DNA from: Chionoecetes opilio
Lineage: Eukaryota; Arthropoda; Malacostraca; Decapoda; Majidae
Direction: 5' to 3'
NCBI GenBank assembly: GCA_016584305.1
Contig: JACEEZ010009345.1
Coordinates: 360,717-424,716 of the forward strand
Length of the DNA stretch: 64,000 nt
Shown here: piece after piece, positions 23,866-64,000 of the stretch
How positions within the stretch are numbered: the first letter of the stretch is position 1
How the letters are laid out: each line of letters starts with the position of its first letter
The notes under the pieces: generated by a model
Database searches by the model: none
Told to the model about the DNA's origin: nothing
What the model saw: the letters and a program-made list of their open reading frames with translations, nothing else
Made by a program: the position numbers and the translations under genes

Positions 23866-26800
23866 ATATAAATCAAACATTGTTTGTGCCTCTGTTGAAT
23901 TCAATACAAACTTGCATCTTAAATGGTCTACTTCCAAAATATATATATAATTGTATGTGTGTGTTCACTTCATTAAGATGTATAGCTATATAATGCATTA
24001 CAAAACTGGCAAGTCTTTATACAATGCTGCATGTGTACTTATCAGATATTGGAATGGCATAGTAGTACTTTATTTCTTATTTAACTTTCTTCTCGGCTAT
24101 TATTTGTCTCACAGCATCACCACTTTGTAATCACAAACACAGTATCAATCAAAGGAGGGAGGAGAATGTCTGTACGAGATATAACCTCTCCAAGACTCAT
24201 TAGTGAAATGTTCTATTGCCTGTCTTTCAAATAATATTTTAGCGCTTATAATAAAAATTTTATACATTACTATCATAATGCATTTCATTTATCAAGCAAG
24301 CTCGTGTTTAGCAATGAATCAAAATGTAAAGTTTGTACACATTTCTTAATTTATAAGGCCTTGAAGTGCATAGATTTTCATATTTACAAAAAGAAAATTA
24401 ACATTAACGAAGGTCAGGCATTAACAATAGCTCGCAATAAGTCGATAGATCTTCATCTTCCTATTGACTAATTTTCAATGCAACAGAAAGAAAAAATAAT
24501 AATTATGATACTGTAGCTTGAGGACTTGATTACGGGGACACCCACAAACACTGAGTATCACACCTCATCAAATACTATTACCAAGACACTGAATTTTACT
24601 TGAAATACAGAATTGGGAGTCTATGGATGAAAAGTACTTACAAATTTGTACTGTGAAAAAATTGGAGGCAATATTATATATATAATATTTTGATATACAC
24701 AAATCATAATCATGTAAACTACTCCCAATTCTTGCATGCAAACCAATATCTATCTCAAAGCAAAAGATGGTTTTACTTAAAAGTATTTGTTAGCATGATA
24801 AAACTGTCACCATTAACATTTCAGCAACATTATCAATCAATACTTAATGCACATATGGTAAAATAACGCATCTTAGAAAATGGGTATGAATAATTTATGA
24901 ATGCTCTGTAGCTTTTGAAATTCAAGTATGTAAGGCAATATGTGTATGTGTACAGAATATGTACTTGTGCAATACTGTGTATGACATTCTTACATCACAC
25001 ATGTCCACTTAAATGATGCAATATGCTTATGTTACAGCCACCAATTGTAATACAGTATGACATAAAATCCATGATTTCTGTCTTGAAAATAATGCGCCCA
25101 GATATTTCTTTCTTTTAGCCAATATGAATATGACTAACTCACAGTGATAAGTGGTGGCACTGTTCTAAACTTTCTAAGTCCTCATCAGTGAATATTAGCA
25201 GCTAGCAGGAGTGGTGTTCATTATTACATTCATGCAATTAATGATGCTTTATAAAACCACGTTGCAATTTTTCTAATACAGACATGTAATGTACCTGACC
25301 CAGGAAACGAGATTCATCTTATATGATATTGCATGCTCCAAGAGAATTTCTAACCAGGAATAGATCCCATCATATGCAAGACCATTAGTTAAACACAAGC
25401 ATTATTGCTGTCCCATAAGTCCATGCATATACATATAAGATACAAATTGTGTTGTCGTTTACTATATTATTGGTGCCAAGACACAGCAGAGGAAAAGATG
25501 TGTCGGGTCAGTGATGAAAGAAGGAAAGGGGTTAGTGATACTTAATTGATGAATGCTAAAAAACACAAACTGCACATGACATCTGCATCACTAAGTACAT
25601 CTGTGGACATGAGCTTTGTGTCCTAAGGCTGGAGCCCTGCTGCTCTACATTCACGGAAGGGAAAAGGGCTGTTTCTGCTATAAGTAAAAGACATCTTGTT
25701 TCACAGTTTCTCCTGGCTCTTAGGGTCTGGTTATTTCAGATATTCAGTCTCTTAACTATTTTATGTAATTACAAGCAACATGACAATTATTTGGGCCAGT
25801 GAAATGGATTCACTGGCATGGAGAGCAATCACAGTTCTTGTTGAGTTATGAAGGCAACAACAAACAGGCAGATGGAGGTAGGGAAACAAGTAGTCTTTGA
25901 AAACACTAACATTTTGACTTAGTAACCTAACTTAAGCTACAAGCATTGTGCCCAGTTTTTTGTTCACTGGCAAGTGGTTGAAAGTTCCCTGGTTGCTACA
26001 CCTTAGAAGTACCTCTTCCTTTGCAGTTCATAAAATAAGTAGTTAGTAAGGGGAACCTTAGTAAGCACTGTTATAGACAGTACATACTTATTCAAGACAG
26101 CAAAGGTTGTGTTATAAATGCCAATAGCTTGTTGGTACACATTGTCAGAGTAAAGGATGAAAAAGTTGAGTCTAAATCACATATTACAACTATTATCTCA
26201 TCACTAATAATATCAGTTCCTCTAACTTGAAAACCATTATTCTGCTGGTATGGCACATATTAAGGCTGTTTCACCTATGGATGGATTTACATTTAACACC
26301 AACAGCATCAACAAAGTAGATTCTACTACAGCTGTAAAACTCCACGCTATGGCTGGTGTAGCAGAATCTAAGACAGCAACTGTACTGACCTCCCAGCGAA
26401 AAGCAGAAGCTAAATAACCTCAGTTTTCTAGAATGATGGGGAGGGGTTGGGTCTATTTGGTGACCCGGGAAGGCCAGGGTGCCCAGCCCTGGGCCGGTCT
26501 CCTTCCTTTATAATTCACTGTGTACAGTGGCATGGCTATCCATGACACTACATTGTTGTCATGGATAGAATGAAACTCCCAATACAATATCACAGGGCAG
26601 TAAGGTTAAGAGGATACATGAATTACTTTCCTAATGCGCGTATCCCTCTGAGCCACTTCTGGTGTCCCATCAGTCCTTCTACTGCATTTTTTTCCTTTTA
26701 GGTGGTTTTTAGTTAATCTAGCACAAAAACTATGAAAGAAAAAAAATGCTGATGCTGGGAATCATATTTTGAGCTAATTTTCCTGGCATCATTGGAGTTA

Positions 26801-27630
26801 ACCTAGATTTTTATTTCAGGTGAATTTTATCAGTGCTAAAGTTAACAGTAAACAAGAAAAGTGCATGGCACTGCTCTCAAAAAGTATAAAATACCAAAAT
26901 AATCATCTTTCATTCACTTCTTTGGTGCGAAGACACAAAAATAACAACCTTTTCCAGTGGTCCCTTATAAGCCCCAATTACTGTAGCAGGTCTGTGTGCC
27001 GCATTTCCGAGAGTAAAGTCTCTTGAACTATTGAGACCCATTATGTAGGTGTTACTGTAAGGCCCTGGTCTAAGACTAAGCCACCCTATTGACCCCACCT
27101 AAAACCAAACTTAACACAAACACAGTGGACATTTTAGTTATTTTTGACATATTTCTTTGATACATATTAGCATAGTGAGTCAAGAAGCAGTGAAAACTGC
27201 CCTGCAGGGGGGAGGGGAGAACCTTTAAATTTTAGTATTTGGCAATATAGCAACTCTAACTTTACAACTCCAAGTCTCCTTCTTACGCATGAGTCAAGGG
27301 GAGGGTGGCAGTGTGGGTACAGGACATCACCGCACACCAATTTTGAAGGGCCAGACTTGTGCGAACCTGTCTGTCAGGTTTATACCCCACAAATCGTTCA
27401 TAGAGGTGGCAATTCATGTCACCATCTTTTAAGAAAAGCAATCTTACAAGGGACCACTGTTATTGCCCTAAGGGATAGTGATTATCGAGCCATTTAAGTA
27501 AGTAATAGTATGATTATCTGGCACATGCAGGCCATATTTTGTCTGCACCTTATACGTATATTAATACAGTCCTTCACCTTACCTACAATGAATAACAATC
27601 TACAATAGATAACAATCAGACCATAAGCTC
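23866..27630. other. AT-rich non-coding stretch downstream of WDR17
   Basis: Nearly 3.8 kb without a supportable exon, array or element end. Composition is AT-rich with dispersed TATA-like words. It could include untranslated sequence of a gene to the left, but nothing shows this. Confidence 0.45.
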
Positions 27631-27640
27631 ATATGTACAT

Positions 27641-28590
27641 ATCACCTGGAGGGTTATGAAAGCCCTACATATCACCTGGAGGGTTATGAAGGCCCTACAT
27701 ATCACCTGGAGAGTTATGAAGGCCCTACATATCACCTGGAGGGTTATGAAGGCCCTACATATCACCTGGAGGGTTATGAAGGCCCTACATATCACCTGGA
27801 GGGTTATGAAGCCCTACATATCACCTGGAGGTTATGAAGGCCCTACATATCACCTGGAGGGTTATGAAGGCCCTACATATCACCTGGAGAGTTATGAAGG
27901 CCCTACATATCACCTGGAGAGTTATGAAGGCCCTACATATCACCTGGAGGGTTATGAAGGCCCTACATATCACCTGGAGGGTTATGAAGGCCCTACATAT
28001 CACCTGGAGAGTTATGAAGGCCCTACATATCACCTGGAGGGTTATGAAGGCCCTACATATCACCTGGAGGGTTATGAAGGCCCTGACAATCACATGAGGT
28101 TATGAGTGCCTACATACACTGGGAGTTATGAAGGCCACATTCACCTGAGGGTAGAATGCCCTACTCACTGGAAGTTATGAAGGCCCTAAAATATCACCTG
28201 AATATGAAGCCCTACATATCACCTGAGGTTATGAAAGGCTACATATCACCTGGAGAGTTATGAAGCCCTACATATCACCTGGAGGTAAAGCCCTACATAT
28301 ATGGAGGGTATGAGCCTATACACTGAGGGTATGAAAAGCGCTACATATCACCTGGAGGGTTATGAAGCCTACTATCACTGGAGGTTATGAAAGCCTACAT
28401 ATCACTGGAGGTTATTTAAGGCCTACATTCACCTGAGGTATGAAAGCCACATATCACTGGAGTTATGAAGGCCTACATATACTGGAGGTTATGAAAGCCC
28501 TACATATCACCTGGAGGGTTATGAAGGCCCTACATATCACCTGGAGGGTTATGAAGGCCCTACATATCACCTGGAGGGTTATGAAGGCTC
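27641..28590. repeat. 30-bp minisatellite
   Basis: About 15 near-perfect units containing CCCTACATATCACCTGGAG and GGTTATGAAGG run to about 28085. A block to about 28490 follows in which units lose single bases, then three perfect units (28498-28590). Units differ by GGAGGG versus GGAGAG. Open frames across it are artefacts of a unit length divisible by three. Confidence 0.97.
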
Positions 28591-28915
28591 ACCTGACTCA
28601 GACATGTTTTGTGTGACCAGTACTGATTTGGGAGATCCTTTGTCAGCCAGCCAAGACACATTTTGCTCCAGTGGATACTTGACTGACGCTGAACAAAAAT
28701 ACCTGAAATGAAGTTATAACACTATACAACAGATAATGAACAGTATGCATGTATGTGAGAGTAGGAGAATTTGAAAATGCTTACTTATACTGAAAACCAC
28801 TTTAGATATATATTACACATCATGAAATACTGTGGATATCACTCTTAATACATTCTATATTTACTATTATTATTATTATACATGCTTCCATTGAAAGTTC
28901 ACAAGATATTGTAAT

Positions 28916-28921
28916 TTTAAT
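28916..28921 (-). terminator. Candidate WDR17 polyadenylation signal
   Basis: Minus-strand ATTAAA about 110 bases after the WDR17 stop codon. A variant hexamer in AT-rich DNA, so only suggestive. Confidence 0.3.
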
Positions 28922-29031
28922 TTCTAAGCTTGATTTGTCCTTATGTGAATTTTAGAGTTATCCACTTATGTCTTACCTCTCCTTGTTAGTTAGATAATAA
29001 CTTATGTTGACCACACATGCTACACTGGTGA

Positions 29032-58298
<29,267 letters not shown>

Positions 58299-58372
58299 AA
58301 CTTCCTGACCTTATTTCTTCATTATTTGTTCACTGACTGTTACTGCTACTGTCTGGTGCTCAAGTAATACTG
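58299..58372 (-). promoter_or_regulatory. WDR17: WDR17 5' UTR segment of exon 1
   Basis: A minus-strand acceptor TTTATTTCACAG ends at 58373, so exon 1 likely starts with about 74 nt of 5' UTR spliced to an upstream non-coding exon. Confidence 0.5.
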
Positions 58373-58986
58373 CTGTGAAATAAAGAAGACATTCAAGATG
58401 CTAACAGTAGATACACACACACACAATTACCATGAAACATATTTGCAATAAAAGTCATTACATTATTACTAACTTCTATCCTAGGTTACACACTCTGCTA
58501 AATAAGGCTGGTTTTACACAGTAAGATAGATTGTGAAAAGTCACTTAATCTGCATCTAAATTATTCATGAGTTTTTACTCAATAAATAATTTTCATCTAC
58601 GTATATTACTATTGGTTAATATTGAGCTCAATGTGCTTAGTCTGTCTGCAGGGATAGGCAATGGCACTGTTCATATGACTAACTTTTTCTAAAAGAAATG
58701 GTTGACTCCCCATCATTCCATGCTTAGGGAGGAAGACCATAATATCTAACTAGTGTTACAAATGAAGAAAGTTAGTGTTAAGGGACTAGTTTTACGAGAC
58801 TTATAGTTTATCAAATAAGGAACACTAGTGTGCAAGGTCAATGTTTGCATAATGAATAGTTGACATATGGTGCATACATACCTACTTCTGTGTACTCTAC
58901 AAGGAATGTACATACACCAGATGAGTAAGTACGGTCCTTTCATTTTGTTATGTTTAATTATTTTGCTTTCATTTGTATTTATAATA

Positions 58987-59069
58987 CAGTAGAAGCTCGA
59001 TTTGGCAGAAAATTAGATTTACCGGAATCAGCCTTGGCTGAATTATTCCGTTATATCAAGCTTCTACTG
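58987..59069. mobile_element. 83-bp pogo/Tigger-type MITE
   Basis: TA-flanked on both sides (58985-58986, 59070-59071). Ends CAGTAGAAGCTCGATTTG and CAAGCTTCTACTG. CAGTAGAA ends with a TA duplication are typical of pogo/Tigger elements. Confidence 0.8.
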
Positions 59070-59071
59070 TA

Positions 59072-60365
59072 CCTACAAGTACTACCGTATTCCACTTTGG
59101 TTATTACTAGGAATAGAATCTCAAATCTCTTTGTAAGAGTACCACTCAACCAACCGGAAAATCCAGCAATCCAGAACACACAATACCCCGTGGTTGCCCG
59201 ATAGCTGGGGTCATGCTGAATGATGTCATTATGCCTCCATACATAAACAAATAATCTTTCAGCATTTTCAAGATTATCATGGAAAGATCTAATACTTGTG
59301 GCATATGCTGCGTAAAACTAGGAAATGTGAAGGAAACAATTCACATAAAACAGACCCTACACTTTTCAATGCGGTGAGAAGTGTGTGGTGTCCATGATGG
59401 CTGTGCGTCGTTAGAATTGCAAACTGAACCTAGATAACCTAATAAAACCAAACTTAAACCTGACCTAGTCTAAACCTAATCTCACCCTGCTTGTATAGGG
59501 TAAGGTTCCCCACCAACATCTCGGTTAGTACTAATTTCTGATGGAAATGGTACTAGGAAAAGTTGTTTCTATTGATGAGATTAAGTCATACCACAAACCA
59601 AAATATTTGTTCAACAAGAGTGCCCGTAGGCAGAAACCAGTACCCCTACCTCAACTAATAAAAGGTTTCGACTGGAAGCTCGTCCATTGTTATTGTGATG
59701 ACCAATAAGTGTGTAATTGTCTATTATCCTATTGTTCGTTGATTGCTATTACATAAGAGAAAGAGGGATGTCTGCAAAGATATTCTTTGTAGCGGGAAAA
59801 AAAGATTATTAGAAAGGGTAGTTATAATGGACGAGATCTTCGCGGTCGCTACCGACCTTAATACTCACGTTTTCTGTAATTTTCTTTTGCACAGTATACT
59901 GTGTAGTACTAATCTACTTCCGCGTATCGTTCAAAAATTATATGGATTGAATTTTATTTATAGTTATCTAATAGCGTAGCACACCCGACACACCCTCCCC
60001 ACCCGACGACTAATTCAACACTGAAAAAGTGCGACAAACTTTGTGTTCAACTGTGTGACAAGTGACTCAGCAGGACCAGGGATGGATAGCCAATGAAAGG
60101 CTCAAATTTAGTTTTTTTTAAACCAATAGTCACACAAGATAGGTTAGCCAATCAGAGAAGTTTCGGGAGCCAATCAAAGGCTCTCAATTAAGGCAACGGA
60201 TCTTTGTACTGTAGGGCTTTGATTTGAATCAGTTTATGCCTAGAAATGGATTGTGTAGGATGTGGGTGGGAGTGTGGGTGTTTGGAGGCATGAGACCGGC
60301 CCGCCAGCGGGGAGACAAAGCGGCGCTACGTTCTCCCTGCTTCCCACAACCTCAGTAGGTAAGAG
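59072..60365. other. Non-coding stretch between WDR17 exon 1 and its putative promoter
   Basis: No exon with two supportable splice sites. A plus-strand CAGTAG|GTAAGAG donor-like site lies at about 60359 after a GC-rich segment (60290-60355), but no partner exon is identified. Confidence 0.35.
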
Positions 60366-60585
60366 GGTTAAGATTAGGTTAGGTTTAATGAAAACTTTAA
60401 GGTTAGGTTAGGTATACTTTGTGGTTAAGGTTAGGTTAGGTTTCATTAAAACCTATAAGTTTAGGTTCATTATACTTTGTGGTTAAAGTTAGGTTAGGTT
60501 TCATTAAAACCCATAAGGTTAGGTTAGGTATACTTTGTGGTTAAGGTTAGGTTTAATGAAAACCTATAAGGTTAGGTTTGGTATG
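60366..60585 (+). repeat. TTAGG-like interstitial tract in ~65-bp higher-order units
   Basis: GGTTAGGTTAGG runs alternate with TATACTTTGTGGTTAA and CATTAAAACC or AATGAAAACC words, about four units. TTAGG is the ancestral arthropod telomere repeat. Confidence 0.8.
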
Positions 60586-61149
60586 TTCTATTCAATCCCT
60601 TCCCTGTTATCTGAGACCCTGACTAATTTTTCCCGGCCAAATTTTAGTGCTTTTTCTGATGGAGATAGTGTTTTTAATGGAAACGGCGACCATAAAATTC
60701 GGTGATTATTATTATTTTAATTTTTTTTACTATGGGTTTCCGGAAAATAAAACTATCTCCATTAGAAAAAGCACCTATTTTAGGGCAGGAAAAATTAGTC
60801 GGTGTCTCTGCAAACGACCGCGAAGTCCTCGTCCATTATTACCGATAGGGTTCACACAACTACGTCTGAAATAGTACATAATGCACATAATGGCCTCAAC
60901 TGCGTACACAAACCATGTCACTCTCTCAGGAAAGTGAACAAGAGATACAAAAACCTCACATTCCCTATCCAGGTCATCCAATAACCCCCCAGAGGGTGTG
61001 AGGGGTGGCAGGGCTGGTGGTTGCCTGGGAGACCACCGCCAAACACAGGATGCATGGGGGACGAGGCACACACGACCCTCCCCTGCACATCACGACTTCC
61101 TCCCTTTACTTAAGCAAACCCAGGCTACACTTCTTCTCTCCTAGCTTAC

Positions 61150-61260
61150 CTCTGTCCCGTGTACAGCAGTGTTTCTATGTCAGCAGCAGCAGCCCGTCTC
61201 CCCCTCCTCTCTGCTCGGTTGCCTGTGTTTACATCACGCCGTCGCTTAGCAACCAACCAC
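61150..61260 (-). promoter_or_regulatory. WDR17: Putative WDR17 first (non-coding) exon and promoter
   Basis: A strong minus-strand donor GACAGAG|GTAAGC ends a GC-rich, CpG-containing segment at 61150, in the right place and orientation to splice to the acceptor at 58373. GTCGCTTAGCAAC at 61241-61253 resembles an RFX X-box. The start site itself is not visible. Inferred. Confidence 0.35.
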
Positions 61261-61291
61261 ATGTTACCTTTGTGGCTGACGACGTAACCTT

Positions 61292-61375
61292 AAACATAAG
61301 AACTTAAGAAAATAAGGAAGCTACAAGAAGCCGTGAGACCTACACGTGGTAGTTCCTGTTAATTAATAAACACTA
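61292..61375 (-). mobile_element. LINE 3'-end fragment, opposite to 56141-56276
   Basis: ACATAAGAACTTAAGAAAAT, then GGAAGCTACAAGAAGC and GTGAGACCTACACG, the complement of the 56.2-kb fragment with modest divergence. Confidence 0.55.
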
Positions 61376-61455
61376 CCTACGTCCACTTTTCATCCCATCC
61401 ATAACACTGTCTACTCCGCACTATAATAACCAATTATATACCTATAACTTGTAAC

Positions 61456-61463
61456 CACCTGAC
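61456..61463 (+). repeat. Left 8-bp target duplication of the hAT MITE
   Basis: CACCTGAC, repeated exactly at 61731-61738. Confidence 0.85.
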
Positions 61464-61730
61464 CTGGGATGCCACTCTAAATTTTCAGAAATCCCAAGAC
61501 TGATCCCAACAAATCCCAAGATAGACAAAATAGTCCTATAAAATATCCCAAGGTCCTTAAAAAAACATTGCAACTGAAACCTAAATACGGTACATATGCT
61601 TACCTTTAGATAAACTACTGGAGAAATACTTGAATAATCCCCCCCAAAATCCCAAGATAGACAAAAAATATCCCAAGGCCATGGCCCAAATCCCTAGATC
61701 TTGGGAAAATCCCAAGGAGTGGCATCCCTG
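61464..61730. mobile_element. hAT-type MITE with exact 8-bp target duplication
   Basis: A 267-bp unit beginning CTGGGATGCCACTC and ending GAGTGGCATCCCTG, flanked by CACCTGAC on both sides. An 8-bp duplication with C(A/T)GGGATG ends is the hAT signature. The interior repeats AATCCCAAGATAGACAAAA. No coding capacity. Confidence 0.88.
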
Positions 61731-61738
61731 CACCTGAC
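61731..61738 (+). repeat. Right 8-bp target duplication of the hAT MITE
   Basis: CACCTGAC, identical to 61456-61463. Confidence 0.85.
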
Positions 61739-62994
61739 GACGCAAGAGTCCGTTTCAATCATTTACCACCCCATTTGTGAACCAGTTTCTCCCAATTTCT
61801 TATTGTTGTAGTTTCTTGATGTTGTAATCCAATCATCATTATCTTCCTGGGTAATCATCATATCTTCCTAGATAATCCTCATTATGTGGTCATTGACCTT
61901 CCTAGGGTTAGTATTAATCATCTATTCATAGCTCATATTTCTTTTTAATTATTATCATTTCGATTTGGTTCTAAAAGTCTCATGATTTAGTGGTCGCGTC
62001 ATCTTAACCCCTTGAACCCAAACGTAATTTCCATTGTAATTTGGCTACCATTAGACGACTTTTTTTTATTAATATAAGCATTATTTAATAAATATGACCT
62101 GTTTAGTATCCTTGTCGAGTAATTAATTTGGTATTTTAAGTTACTTTTCGTAATTTCATGGCTAACAACAGACATTTTTTTTATAGCAAAGGAAAGATCT
62201 GGGCGTGAAAGGGGTTAATTACTGTTTCTCACTACCTATCGTTGCTTTGTCCATTAGATATGTCATAATTTCTACGTACGTATTCATTTTCTTGTGTGTG
62301 TGTCGGTCTGTCGGTCTCTCGCTTCATTTGTCTCACCCCCTCTTTGTCCTAAACCAGTGTTTCTTAACCTTGTTAGTTGTTACCACGTACGTACCCACGC
62401 CACCTTTAGTAGTATATGTCCTTGCCTCCATGCCCTCCCCACCCTTCACTTCTTCAACCAAGATATTTCAAAATTATCCTGAATCAGATAGAAAACTGAA
62501 AAAATGCGTGTTTTTAACATTTTTACTGTGCACATAAATATTCATTAACATCTTGCATATACCCAACAGATTTAGTTAATCACATTTAAAGGCTGCTTCA
62601 AACCAGAAACTACGCGCTAAGATAATAAATATTAAAAATAACAATAATATAATAGTAATAATTATAAAATAATAATAATATTGCACATTTGTCTAGGGAG
62701 TTAGTAAAACGTGACAAATCGTCACCGCAGAGTTTTTTCACTCGTACCTGCTTCTCTGTAGCGACGCTCACCCTCGCGAGCAAGCTTCATGTTAAAGTGA
62801 TGGCCGAGCTTCAAGTTAAATACTTGACAGTTCTTCCTTTTCCTCTCTTGGCTCACGCCCCCTTAGGTAATTACCCACGCCCCCCAGTGTAAGAACCACT
62901 GCCTTAAACCTACCCAAAGACTATATACTGGACTTGCTACTCATTTTGGGCTATTTCCAGTGGAGGCCAGTTTTGCGATTCCTGCCATTTTCGA
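61739..62994. other. Non-coding stretch
   Basis: AT-rich, with a (AAT)n-like tract at about 62622-62675. No gene or bounded element recognised. Confidence 0.5.
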
Positions 62995-64000
62995 ACATCA
63001 CTCCCTTTTCCCTTCCTATGGCTTATCAGTATATATGATATACCGTTATCTTCGTAAATGTTTGTTCTATAATATTATCAAATAAAAAACAGTAAAATGC
63101 AATAAAGAAATGCCATTATGAGAGAGTTAAGAAATATGAATGAACTTAATATTCACTTGAACTCATCGCCATTTAATATTTTGCGAGAAAACATTTTAGA
63201 TGCTAGCGATAGAAAGAAGCGGATTTTCATTAGCTTTCATTGCTATATTTCGTTTTCCGATAAATGAATCATAACCATGCATAAATTAGCGTTAACTAAA
63301 AAAAATAACATCATCTATCGGGATAATTACCCGATGGATGATGTTATTTATTTAGTTAACGCTAATTTATGCATGGTTCTAATTCATTTATCAGAAAATG
63401 AAATATAGCTAATGGAAAGCTAATTAAATTTCGCTTCTATTGATATGTTGCATATAAAAAGTCTTCACGCAAAATATCAAATTGCGATGAGTTTAAGTGA
63501 ATATAAGTTCATGCATATTTATTCAGAGTCTCATAATGGAATTTCTTTAGTGTATTTTACAGTTTTTTATTTGATAATATTATAGAACAAACATTCACGA
63601 AAATAACAGTGTATCATTTATACTGATATGCCATAGTCTACTGTATTCATGGAACACTTTTTTACTTGCCGATACGATTGATGATGTTATTATTTTAGTT
63701 AACGCTAATTTAGGCATGGTGGTAATTCATTTATCAGAAAACGAAATATATCAATGGAAAGCTAATGAAAATACGCTTCTTTCTATCGCTAGCATCTAAA
63801 ATGTTTTCTCGCAAATTATTAAATGGTGAAGAGTTGAAGTATATATTGAGGTCATGCATATTGCTTCACTCTCTCATAATGGCATTTCTTTAGTGTATTT
63901 TACTGTTTTTTATTTGATAATATTATAGAACAAACAGTTACGAAGATAACGGTATATCATATATACTGATAAACCTTAGGAAGGGAAATAGGGGTGATGT
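62995..64000. mobile_element. Palindromic repeat with an extra arm, cut by the window end
   Basis: The left arm (62995-63322) and right arm (63330 to about 63657) are inverted copies around a 7-nt loop (ATAATTA between CGGG and CCCG). A third, direct copy of the right arm runs from about 63680 to the edge at 64000, where GGGTGATGT mirrors ACATCACTCCC of the left arm start. Shared words include AACGCTAATTTATGCATGGT and TTTGATAATATTATAGAACA. No coding capacity. Confidence 0.85.

Noticed and set aside
27656..28105. Open frames across the 30-bp array
   Set aside because: Unit length is divisible by three and stop-free; no other coding sign.

Overview
The window is nuclear genomic DNA of an arthropod, most likely a decapod crustacean and possibly a crab. 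The evidence is long GT-AG introns with small exons, dense dinucleotide microsatellites, TTAGG-type telomere-like tracts, Jockey-like, Penelope-like and Ty3/Gypsy remnants, tRNA-derived SINEs, and dispersed repeats that I associate with decapods. The species cannot be read from the sequence.

One gene dominates the window. A complete WDR17 orthologue (WD repeat-containing protein 17) lies on the minus strand. I reconstructed it as 23 coding exons from the ATG at 58298 to the stop at 29032. All exon phases join, giving 1329 codons, close to the vertebrate protein length. Exons 2-12 encode WD40 beta-propellers and exons 13-23 an alpha-helical, TPR-like C-terminal half. A likely 5' UTR exon and promoter lie near 61.15-61.26 kb. 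Two introns (after exons 14 and 22) use GC-AG splice sites.

A second protein gene sits inside WDR17 intron 4 on the opposite strand (52553-53725). It is an intronless 390-codon NFACT-R domain protein related to CCDC25, followed by AATAAA and a 43-base A run, as expected of a retrocopy. A short exon of an unrecognised plus-strand gene is at 4747-4958, and a weaker in-phase candidate is at 7464-7544.

Layout: 0-9 kb holds microsatellites, a degenerate 40-bp repeat and the plus-strand exon(s). 9-14.2 kb holds a SINE, a 5'-truncated Jockey-like LINE with an 11-bp target duplication, and a 1.55-kb terminal-inverted-repeat element with a 10-bp target duplication. 15.9-24 kb holds hAT-like MITEs, then three large foldback structures, one of them built on arrays of a GGCACTCAAAA motif and one on Penelope-like fragments. 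24-27.6 kb is AT-rich with no recognised gene. 27.6-28.6 kb is a 30-bp minisatellite. 29-58.3 kb is WDR17 with introns full of insertions: an 18-copy 36-bp minisatellite, a palindromic Tc1/mariner derivative, a Gypsy fragment, a 46-bp minisatellite of about 38 copies, pogo-like MITEs and SINEs. 58.3-64 kb holds the putative promoter, TTAGG-like tracts, a hAT MITE with an exact 8-bp duplication, and a palindromic repeat running off the end.

I found no clear new multi-gene system. The most unusual content is the nested CCDC25-like retrogene, the GGCACTC foldback, the density of long inverted repeats, and several non-autonomous DNA elements whose ends can be set to the base.
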